Shown here piece by piece: positions 44,590 through 50,764 of a DNA stretch of 50,764 nt. A program made the position numbers and the translations under genes. Where the stretch lies: assembly GCA_003599415.1 (NCBI GenBank), contig QZKB01000003.1, forward strand, positions 1 through 50,764, written 5' to 3'. The notes below the pieces were generated by a model. The model saw only the letters and a list, made by a program, of their open reading frames with translations, was not told the DNA's origin and did no database searches. Within the stretch, counting starts at the first letter, position 1; the number at the start of each line of letters is the position of its first letter. The DNA comes from Ignavibacteriales bacterium (GTDB taxonomy: Bacteria; Bacteroidota; Ignavibacteria; Ignavibacteriales; SURF-24).

Positions 44590-45117
44590 TCATTCGACTA
44601 TGATTTCAATTTCTTTTATTAGCTCGTCAAAAGTCTCAAAGGTTTTAATTTTATACCGATCGCTTACAATATCAACATTTCCTTTTCTCCAGAATCCTTC
44701 GGGACAAATCACCATCAGCTTATTTGTTTTTGCATACATCCCAAACTCTAACAGACTAATCGGACTTTGGGAATCAGGAGCAAAATACATAATGATAATG
44801 TCTGCACTTTCAAGTGCGGTAAGCTCCCATTCAACCTGTTCCCTGAAATGTTTATCGGTGCTAACCGGTTGCCAGTCTTTATTCCAATCTTCCCGGCGGG
44901 GATTTAGTATAATTACATTAAAAGGTGATAAATCTTTCTCTAATTTCGCCTGCCAGTTTTCTGCTTTGCCCATATCAATGCTGCCGCCTAAAAATATTTT
45001 TATTCTTTTATCGTTAGCTGGAATAGAATCAGGAGCTTTAATAATGGTTGCTTTATGCTCCTGTCCAAATGAAAAAAGACTTAAGAATGATAATGCAATA
45101 AAGACTATTTTAATCAT
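44590..45117 (-). CDS. Nucleoside 2-deoxyribosyltransferase-like protein with signal peptide
   Basis: A 175-residue protein. Residues about 43-175 match the Nuc_deoxyri_tr2 family: IFLGGSIDMGKAENWQ, LNPRREDW, QVEWEL, ADIIIMYFAP, SPISLLEFGMYA and CPEGFWRKGNVDIVSDRY, including the glutamate (LLEFG) expected as the nucleophile that attacks the nucleoside C1'. Family members are normally cytoplasmic. Here the N-terminus (MIKIVFIALSFLSLFSFGQ) reads as a clear signal peptide followed by a short linker, so the enzyme should be periplasmic or exported. That could mean scavenging of deoxynucleosides outside the cell. Stand-alone gene; the 267-nt gap upstream, toward the methyltransferase, holds nothing I recognise. 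Confidence 0.82.
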   Translation of the reverse strand: MIKIVFIALSFLSLFSFGQEHKATIIKAPDSIPANDKRIKIFLGGSIDMGKAENWQAKLEKDLSPFNVIILNPRREDWNKDWQPVSTDKHFREQVEWELTALESADIIIMYFAPDSQSPISLLEFGMYAKTNKLMVICPEGFWRKGNVDIVSDRYKIKTFETFDELIKEIEIIVE

Positions 45118-45153
45118 ACATGATCCGCATTTGAATTTTTAGTTCTCTTTTAA

Positions 45154-45777
45154 TTAAGACTGGTCCGGAATTCTCAATAGCAGTGTTTTCATATCTCCTA
45201 CAAACAATTTATGTCCATCTTTTCGTTTATCTTCTTCCTGTGCTACAGTGAATCCAAAATTTTTCATGAATTGCTCACCCTGTTTTGTTGCCGCAACTGC
45301 AAAAATTTTTTCAATGTTATCAACAGGACAAATATTACTTACCATTGAGCTGAAGTTAGACAAAAAAGACTGAAGCGCTATTGCCCTGATTCTTCCGGTG
45401 GGTTTGATTGCAACACATTCGATATAAAGATTTTTAATTAAGTTCTTTTCGTTCGGTGTATATAAATATATTCCTTTAATTTCTCTTTCAATCAACTCTC
45501 CTGCAAGAATCGATTTAATTATTTGCGGACGCAAAGGTAAAATATCTATATGTCCAATTCGTTTTCCGTCTTCGGTTTTGAAAATGAAAAATCCTGTTTG
45601 ATTAATTTTATACCATTCCAATAACTGTTCAACAGGAATAACATCCTTGCCTGTAAATAATTCAGATTCAAGTTGCGCAATCCATCCGATATCATCAATG
45701 GATGCCGGGTAAACATTAACAGCGTTAATCGGCTCTGCATTCTTTATAATATCTGAAAATTTTCTTATCGGTTTCAT
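45154..45777 (-). CDS. GNAT-like acetyltransferase domain protein
   Basis: A 207-residue protein with a GNAT-type arrangement: VNVYPASIDDIGWIAQLESELF at the start (alpha1), KTEDGKRIGHIDILPLRP (beta2-beta3), and LYIECVAIKPTGRIRAIALQSFL as beta4-alpha3, where the loop P-T-G-R-I-R-A is a variant of the pyrophosphate-binding R/Q-x-x-G-x-G/A. AATKQGEQFMKNFGFTVAQ matches the C-terminal beta5-alpha4 part with the common Y/F-x-x-x-G-F. The loop deviates, so acetyl-CoA binding is likely but not certain. The ATG at 45777 has no clear ribosome site. The small cysteine protein gene (45873-46046) lies upstream on the same strand. Confidence 0.65.
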   Translation of the reverse strand: MKPIRKFSDIIKNAEPINAVNVYPASIDDIGWIAQLESELFTGKDVIPVEQLLEWYKINQTGFFIFKTEDGKRIGHIDILPLRPQIIKSILAGELIEREIKGIYLYTPNEKNLIKNLYIECVAIKPTGRIRAIALQSFLSNFSSMVSNICPVDNIEKIFAVAATKQGEQFMKNFGFTVAQEEDKRKDGHKLFVGDMKTLLLRIPDQS

Positions 45778-45872
45778 TTTATTGAGGAGAATAAAAATAT
45801 CTAAAAGTGGATTTGTGTTAATAGTAATTGAATTTTCTAAAAGCTCATATCCGGGTTATTTTTCATTTCCAA

Positions 45873-46046
45873 TTATTTCTTCACGATTTTCTTCGGAAGA
45901 AATTTCAAACATTCTTTTCCCGAATTTATAAATACATCCATCGACGGCATCTTCTTGGTTTTAAATCCAAAAGCCTTACACGCATACGGATGATCTTTTT
46001 CCCAAGTTACCTGGAAATAAAAACATTTTCTGCACTCAACTGCCAA
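45873..46046 (-). CDS. Small conserved CxxC protein (TTG start)
   Basis: A 57-residue frame too short for most gene lists. TTG 46046 is the likely start: AAAGG lies 6 nt upstream and an in-frame stop two codons before that. The protein reads C5-x-x-C8-F-Y-F-x-V-T-W, then HPYACKAFGFKTKKMPSMDVF and SGKECLKF, with four cysteines in a pattern that suggests a small zinc-binding fold. The CxxC...TW...HPYxCxAFGFK...PSxxV...SGxxCxxF pattern recurs in short bacterial proteins sometimes annotated as uracil-DNA glycosylase-related. I recall the pattern but not a proven function. Coding status is supported by the conserved-looking sequence. Confidence 0.7.
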   Translation of the reverse strand: MAVECRKCFYFQVTWEKDHPYACKAFGFKTKKMPSMDVFINSGKECLKFLPKKIVKK

Positions 46047-46233
46047 AGCAAACCTTTATAATATTTATCAAGTTGTATTTATACTCTCAGAAAGATAATG
46101 AAAAAATTGTACAACGTTACTGTGGGCTGGTATAATCTTAACTTGGTTATCTGTTTCTTCTTGCAAAGCCAATTCCTTGGCAAAGTGTTAATTTCTGTCA
46201 AGATATAGACCTTTACAGCAGGCGGTATAAATC

Positions 46234-47034
46234 TTAATTATTTATGATTAATTCATTCTTATAATTATCACTTAGTTGTTTTATTTTATCATCTAATTTC
46301 AAATTTAAATGCTTATTAACTACTTCAAAAATAAAATGCATCGAAAGAAAAGCAGACGATAAAGCATAACATCCATCTTGAGCTGGGCTTGAATAAAATC
46401 CAACCTCTGAGTTTTCTCTATAAATTCTTGCGCCAATTCTACTAATGCTCCAATGCACCCAATCACTCATATCACCATAAATTTCATAAAGTACTTTATT
46501 TTCATTATCAAAAAATTTATAAGGCTTTACTTCTTGACCAGTTTCGTCCAACAACCATGTTTTTCTAAATGGATCTGCAGGTAAGTTCTTTTTTTGAATA
46601 TTAGTCTTTTTATAACTTTCTTTCAGAAAAAAATATCCCTCATTCAGACTTCGTTCTATTATTACTTGAGCTATTTTTGTTTTATCACCATGCGTTTTTT
46701 TCAGATACATTCGATAATCTGTAATAATACTATATTTTTTCCATTGTAAAGCTCTTTTTTGTAAATCTAGGGAAACCCATAAAATAATTCCCACACCTTC
46801 AATCATGTTTCTCGATATTATCATTGAATCAGAATATGATTCATTTTTTATCAGAGTTAACACTGAGTTTAGATGTTCTTTTTGTTTACTCAAAAAACAT
46901 AGAATCATAAAAGCAAAATAATCATCTTTGGGATATTCAAAGCGCCTCTCAAAATTTTCTCTAAAAAAATCAAGAAGCAAATTAACGTGTTTCTTTAAAA
47001 TTGTTAAATCCTTTTCGGAATCTCTACTAACCAT
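46234..47034 (-). CDS. DUF5677-like protein of unknown function
   Basis: A 266-residue, soluble, mostly helical protein. SYSDSMIISRNMIEGVGIILWV followed by RALQWKKYSI and a long charged middle, then YGDMSDWVHWSISRI, resembles DUF5677 proteins, where an R-N-x-x-E motif in one helix and a D/S-x-x-V-H motif in a later helix are shared. The role of that family is not established; members are often found in accessory regions. Lysine- and isoleucine-rich composition is somewhat stronger than in the core genes, compatible with accessory origin. A 9-bp inverted repeat AAAGATCAA/TTGATCTTT (47062-47092) lies 28 nt upstream of its start and could be a control site. Confidence 0.65.
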   Translation of the reverse strand: MVSRDSEKDLTILKKHVNLLLDFFRENFERRFEYPKDDYFAFMILCFLSKQKEHLNSVLTLIKNESYSDSMIISRNMIEGVGIILWVSLDLQKRALQWKKYSIITDYRMYLKKTHGDKTKIAQVIIERSLNEGYFFLKESYKKTNIQKKNLPADPFRKTWLLDETGQEVKPYKFFDNENKVLYEIYGDMSDWVHWSISRIGARIYRENSEVGFYSSPAQDGCYALSSAFLSMHFIFEVVNKHLNLKLDDKIKQLSDNYKNELIINN

Positions 47035-47202
47035 TTGTTGCTAATTATTTTTAATTTGGATAAAGATCAAATCTATTAATCTGTTGATCTTTTATTGAAT
47101 ATATTATTCGATCTATTTAGACAATTTAAAACTAATTGTAGAAAGTATAGTTCAAATACTTTAAAACATTTAACATAAAGGTGTTTAGAAATATGTTCAC
47201 GT

Positions 47203-47254
47203 CTCCCAACTTTCTCACCATCAAATTAAATTATTTCAAAACTACAGTCAACAA
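47203..47254. repeat. 52-nt duplicated segment, copy A
   Basis: 45 of 52 positions are identical to 48313-48364, in the same orientation. Shared core: TACAGTCAACAA at the right end and CTTTCTCA near the left. Confidence 0.75.
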
Positions 47255-47301
47255 CTCAGGACTGCGTTTTTAATATATTAACTATGCCGGATTTTTATAT
47301 T

Positions 47302-47838
47302 TTATCCCTCTGCCATTTCCATTATTTTACAAACTGTTCTCCAGTTCCTGTCGGTCATAGAAACTCCTAACAGTCTTTCACTATTTGCAGCAAGCTTTGA
47401 TCTGCCGATTCCTTCGGGTGCATGAAGATAAAAAGCCTTATCTGTAAGTTGAAAATTTTCCGTAGCGGTTTTTAAACTTTCAAGCTTTTGCAAGCCGGGA
47501 TTTTTTGGTATTGAATCAAGAAAGCCAATGTGTAAAGTTTTAGGATCATTAACTGCTTCAGGAAAGGGATTGTTCTCAACTATCTTCTCCAATTCCTTAA
47601 GTGTTAAAATTTGAATTGCCGGTGTGAAGCGGTGGAGTTTATTTATCTCAGCACTTATATTTTTTGAAAGCTGTGCAGTATTTTTATTGCCGGTCTCAAG
47701 TACAACATTCCCGCTTTGGATATATGTTCTTATGTTTTTACAACCGAGTCTTTCAAGAATTGCTGTAAGCTCTTTCATCGGCAGAATATTCTTTCCACCA
47801 ACGTTTATACCTCTGAACAGTACAATATAAGTATTCAT
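47302..47838 (-). CDS. DUF1697 family protein
   Basis: A 178-residue soluble protein with the typical DUF1697 opening YIVLFRGINVGGKNILPMKEL, followed by NIRTYIQSGNVVLET and the C-terminal TDRNWRTVCKIMEM. Length and motifs are normal for the family. DUF1697 proteins are widespread and often occur singly; no biochemical role is known to me. AAAGG lies about 9 nt before the ATG. The lipoprotein gene upstream on the same strand starts 50 nt before it, so the two may share a transcript. Confidence 0.9.
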   Translation of the reverse strand: MNTYIVLFRGINVGGKNILPMKELTAILERLGCKNIRTYIQSGNVVLETGNKNTAQLSKNISAEINKLHRFTPAIQILTLKELEKIVENNPFPEAVNDPKTLHIGFLDSIPKNPGLQKLESLKTATENFQLTDKAFYLHAPEGIGRSKLAANSERLLGVSMTDRNWRTVCKIMEMAEG

Positions 47839-47889
47839 TCATCAAGCCTTTCAGAATTCATTTATTTTTTTACCGGGAGAATAATGAGT

Positions 47890-48306
47890 TTAATTAATCT
47901 TCTTGAAGAAACTAAAATACCCATCGGCCATACCATCCCATAATGTTAATGTATCATTGGTCCTTTTGGCATAATTGGATTCAGCAGCAAAATGAAAATT
48001 AAATGATGTTACATCAAAGTATGAAATTCTATCATAGCCATCTTCGGTTTTTTGAATTTTGAAATTAGCACTCACTTTTATAGAGTCATTCCGGAATAAT
48101 CTGTACCTGCCAAATTCATCAAAGTTTATTTTTACTGATGTGCCTTCTTCCGGTGTTGTAACTTCTCCAATAAATCCCCCTTCTGTTTTTAACCAGAGCC
48201 AGGTGCCTTTGTATTTAAAATAGTCGCTTTGCAATGAATCGTTATCCGAACAACTCATAAGAATTATGCTAAATAAAAAAATAATTATAGGTAGTCCAGA
48301 CTTCAT
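47890..48306 (-). CDS. Small predicted lipoprotein, lipocalin-like pattern
   Basis: A 138-residue protein with a lipoprotein signal (IIFLFSIILMSC, Cys19) and a very strong ribosome site GGGAGGA before the ATG. The mature part begins SDNDSLQ and continues with alternating strands (YKGTWLWLKTEGG, TSVKINFDEFGRYRLFRNDSIKVSANFKI, DTLTLWDGMADGYFSFFKK), the pattern of a small lipocalin-like beta-barrel domain common in lipoproteins of this group. No named family is certain. Its leader contains copy B of a 52-nt duplicated segment. Confidence 0.75.
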   Translation of the reverse strand: MKSGLPIIIFLFSIILMSCSDNDSLQSDYFKYKGTWLWLKTEGGFIGEVTTPEEGTSVKINFDEFGRYRLFRNDSIKVSANFKIQKTEDGYDRISYFDVTSFNFHFAAESNYAKRTNDTLTLWDGMADGYFSFFKKIN

Positions 48307-48312
48307 TTTTTC

Positions 48313-48364
48313 CTCCCTACTTTCTCATCGTCAAATTACACCATTTCAAAATTACAGTCAACAA
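48313..48364. repeat. 52-nt duplicated segment, copy B
   Basis: Leader of the lipoprotein gene, including part of its ribosome site (TCCTCC on the plus strand, 48311-48316). Matches 47203-47254 at 45 of 52 positions. Confidence 0.75.
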
Positions 48365-48778
48365 ACATGTTATTTTACTATTATAATCTTACATCAATAG
48401 ATTGCTTCGTCGTTTCACTCCTCGCAAAGACAAATACATTGTTTTCTATACAGCTCGACGTATCGAAAGTATGTTGTTGAGTATCCCGATTTAATCGGGA
48501 GTATCGAAACAACCTCACCTAATAATTGAATATCCAACACTGAATTTCGATAGATGAATTTATTTTCTCTCAACCGCAACAACGCATTATTCCAACATTC
48601 CATCGCCGAAGGCGATATTCCAATTTTCCATACTCTAACATTTCTTTTTAAAAGCTTCTGATTTGCCTCTGGTGTACTTTATTCTGATTTCTGTTTTCTG
48701 TATTCTGTATTCTATTCAACCTTCTTGCTTAACTACATTATCTTCTTTAATTTTTTGCAGACATTACGGAGAAATATT
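48365..48778. other. Gene-free repeat-rich region before the aspartase fusion gene
   Basis: No coding frame is convincing. From left to right it holds: an inverted copy of the dispersed element (48399-48432), a hairpin TCCCGAT-TTA-ATCGGGA (48484-48500), a hairpin ATCGCC-GAA-GGCGAT (48602-48616), an ATTCTG-type simple repeat (48681-48717), and then the probable leader of the aspartase gene with GGAG before ATG 48779. Confidence 0.65.
48399..48432 (-). repeat. Dispersed repeat element, copy 2 (inverted, partial)
   Basis: The reverse complement matches 12518-12551 at 31 of 34 positions. The right part of the element (the AATGACA arm) is not present here. Confidence 0.75.
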
Positions 48779-50653
48779 ATGACAACAGAACAGAAAATAA
48801 ATTTTCTTAAAAAGATTGAATTGTTTTCTAACCTTGATGATGCAGAACTGCAGTTGGTTGCTGATTCATTTGAGGAAAAACATTACCAGCAGAATTCTCT
48901 TCTCTTTGTTGAAAACAATATCCGAAAAAATCTTTTCATCATTGTTGATGGTGAAGTTGAATTATTTAAACGAACACCGTTTGGCGAGGAAAAAAGATTT
49001 TACATTTTCGGCAAACTTGATTTTCTTGGTGAAGGAGCTTTGATAGATGACTCGCCTCATTCAACTACAGCGAGAGCTACTTTAAATACAACTGTTCTGC
49101 AATTAAGCAGGAAAAATTTTAACGTACTTGCATTAAAGGAAACTCACCTGCCGATTAAAATCTTCTCCAAAATGGTCAGGGTAATTTTCAGAAGAATGCA
49201 GTTTGCAAATACACGGGCAATAAATCCCGGTGCACAATATTTATCCGGCAGAACAAGGCATGAACATGATTTGCTCGGCGACAGAGATGTTCCATATGAA
49301 GTTTACTACGGTGTACAAACTTTAAGAGGTTTGGAAAATTTTAATATCAGCGGTGTTGCTCTTTCGTTTTACCCTTTGCTTATTGAAGCTCTGGCTATGG
49401 TAAAGTTAGCTTCTGCAAAAGCAAATTATGATTTAGGATTGCTCTCAAAACCAATTACAGATGCAATAGTGCAGGCATGTTACGAAATCATCAATGGCAA
49501 ACTGCAGGATGATTTTGTAATTGATATGTTCCAGGGCGGCGCCGGCACTTCTACAAATATGAATGCTAACGAAGTAATTGCAAACCGCGCATTAGAAATT
49601 CTTGGTTACGAAAAAGGTGATTATAAATATTGTCATCCGAATAATCATGTTAATCTTTCTCAATCAACAAATGATGCTTATCCTACTTCAGTTAAGATTG
49701 CAATAATCAACAGCAATAAAAAACTGACTGAGGTTCTTTCTTCTTTGATTGAATCTTTTCATAATAAAGCAAAAGAATTTAGTAATGTAATCAAAATGGG
49801 AAGAACACAATTACAGGATGCTGTTCCAATGACACTTGGACAGGAGTTTGAAGCTTATGCAGCAACATTAAGTGAAGAGATTCAACGGCTCGAACAAAAC
49901 GCAAAACTGTTTCTTGAAGTTAATATGGGTGCAACGGCAATTGGTACAGGAATAAATGCTGATCCTGATTACAGCAGTAAGTGTATTCAACATTTAAAAG
50001 AAGTTACGGGTTTGGATATTGTTCTGGCTGCAAATTTAGTTGAAGCCACACAGGATACAGGAGCATTCGTAATATATTCTTCTGCAGTAAAAAGATTAGC
50101 AGTTAAGCTTTCTAAAATTTGTAATGATTTGCGGTTGCTTTCCTCCGGTCCGAGAACAGGTTTTAACGAAATTAATCTTCCGCCGATGCAGCCGGGCTCA
50201 TCAATAATGCCGGGAAAAGTTAATCCTGTAATTCCTGAAGTTGTAAACCAGATAGCATTTAAGGTTATCGGGAATGATTTAACTGTAACACTTGCGGCAG
50301 AAGCAGGCCAGCTTGAACTGAATGTAATGGAGCCTGTAATCGTTCAGAGTATATTTGAATCAATAGAATTGTTGAAAAACGGAATGACAACATTAAAATA
50401 CAAATGTATTGACGGAATAACCGCAAATGAAGACAGGTGCCGCGCTTTGGTAGAACGAAGTATTGGAATTGTAACAGCATTAAATCCTGTACTTGGATAT
50501 GAAGTTTCAACTCAGCTTGCAAAGGAAGCATTAGAAACAAACAGAGGAGTTTATGAACTTGTGCTTGAGAAAAATCTTTTAAGCAAAGAACAGCTTGATA
50601 AAATACTTGCACCTGAAAATATGATTAAACCTCAAAAAATGACAAAACATTAA
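48779..50653 (+). CDS. aspA: Cyclic-nucleotide-binding domain fused to aspartate ammonia-lyase
   Basis: ATG 48779 (624 residues) is chosen because CGGAG lies about 9 nt upstream; the frame extends 18 codons further without support. Residues about 8-125 are a CAP_ED-type domain (FSNLDDAELQLVADSFEEK, GEVELFKR, FLGEGALIDDSPHSTTARA). From about 155 the protein is a complete aspartase: HDLLGDRDVPYEVYYGVQTLR, GGAGTSTNMNANEV, HVNLSQSTND, and the signature GSSIMPGKVNPVIPE from residue 473, with Ser474 as the likely catalytic serine. It deaminates L-aspartate to fumarate. In the cassette that grips the cyclic phosphate, the usual Arg is His (SPHST), so the effector may not be cAMP. Fusion suggests allosteric control of the lyase. 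Confidence 0.93.
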   Translation: MTTEQKINFLKKIELFSNLDDAELQLVADSFEEKHYQQNSLLFVENNIRKNLFIIVDGEVELFKRTPFGEEKRFYIFGKLDFLGEGALIDDSPHSTTARATLNTTVLQLSRKNFNVLALKETHLPIKIFSKMVRVIFRRMQFANTRAINPGAQYLSGRTRHEHDLLGDRDVPYEVYYGVQTLRGLENFNISGVALSFYPLLIEALAMVKLASAKANYDLGLLSKPITDAIVQACYEIINGKLQDDFVIDMFQGGAGTSTNMNANEVIANRALEILGYEKGDYKYCHPNNHVNLSQSTNDAYPTSVKIAIINSNKKLTEVLSSLIESFHNKAKEFSNVIKMGRTQLQDAVPMTLGQEFEAYAATLSEEIQRLEQNAKLFLEVNMGATAIGTGINADPDYSSKCIQHLKEVTGLDIVLAANLVEATQDTGAFVIYSSAVKRLAVKLSKICNDLRLLSSGPRTGFNEINLPPMQPGSSIMPGKVNPVIPEVVNQIAFKVIGNDLTVTLAAEAGQLELNVMEPVIVQSIFESIELLKNGMTTLKYKCIDGITANEDRCRALVERSIGIVTALNPVLGYEVSTQLAKEALETNRGVYELVLEKNLLSKEQLDKILAPENMIKPQKMTKH

Positions 50654-50764
50654 ATCTTAAATCATGCCAAAGAAAATTTTTTTTGGGATTTATTGAAAAA
50701 TTGAATAAGATTACCGGGTACTAAATTTTACTTTTCGAATAAATTGGAATTTTTTATGGTTACT

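Noticed and set aside
50756..50764. ATG near the right edge that might start a further gene
   Set aside because: Only three codons are visible; coding cannot be judged.

Overview
The window is AT-rich chromosomal DNA, most likely from the Ignavibacteriota / Bacteroidota-Chlorobi group. Three things point there. Four secreted proteins end in a type IX secretion (T9SS) type-A sorting domain of the form NxPNPFNP...GxYxxxL...K. Several intergenic regions carry the Bacteroidota-type promoter TTTG-N19/20-TAnnTTTG, as at 17762-17792 and 19991-20022. Most starts have a readable Shine-Dalgarno, often GGAG or AAGGAG. I see no phage, IS, integrase, CRISPR array or rRNA. There is one tRNA (Asn, GTT).

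Layout. 1-685: 5' part of a GNAT gene (minus) that runs off the left edge. 946-4534: two ABC half-transporters whose complementary motif losses mark a heterodimeric exporter. 4709-6307: ATP-dependent PEP carboxykinase. 6520-9900: cytosolic hybrid histidine kinase with about six PAS domains. 10444-11733: T9SS-exported BNR/YCF48-type propeller. 11854-17672 (minus): VanX-type dipeptidase, GH13 debranching enzyme, M1 aminopeptidase (T9SS), methyltransferase. 17884-19817: beta subunit and a tiny gamma-like subunit of a Na+-pumping decarboxylase, then an unknown membrane protein. 20057-21061: ArsR-type HTH + DUF2087 + GIY-YIG fusion behind a textbook promoter with a palindrome at the expected start site. 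21215-24137: GH30 glycosidase and a dicarboxylate/amino-acid symporter. 24416-32457 (minus): two TerC paralogues downstream of a methylmalonyl-CoA mutase / epimerase / Na+-translocating methylmalonyl-CoA decarboxylase cluster. 32723-32989: tRNA-Asn and two decayed partial copies. 33115-34876: cyclase-family hydrolase and an unknown membrane protein. 34981-48306 (minus): accessory region with a 1416-residue repeat protein, S1/P1 nuclease, class A2 beta-lactamase, a secreted deoxyribosyltransferase-like protein and small unknowns. 48779-50653: a cyclic-nucleotide-binding domain fused to aspartate ammonia-lyase.

The metabolic genes fit together as C4-dicarboxylate / propionate metabolism. Aspartase makes fumarate, PEP carboxykinase links oxaloacetate to PEP, the symporter imports C4 acids or acidic amino acids, and mutase, epimerase and decarboxylase take succinyl-CoA to propionyl-CoA while pumping Na+. 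The gamma (OadG) function of the decarboxylase appears split between a soluble-domain gene and a one-helix peptide gene. A second beta/gamma pair at 17884-19174 has no carboxyltransferase beside it.

The intergenic DNA is full of short palindromic or dispersed elements. Some have entered genes: a palindrome of up to 28 bp lies inside two T9SS sorting domains, and a C-rich hairpin element supplies the C-terminus of the symporter. All assignments come from reading the sequence; no database search was run.
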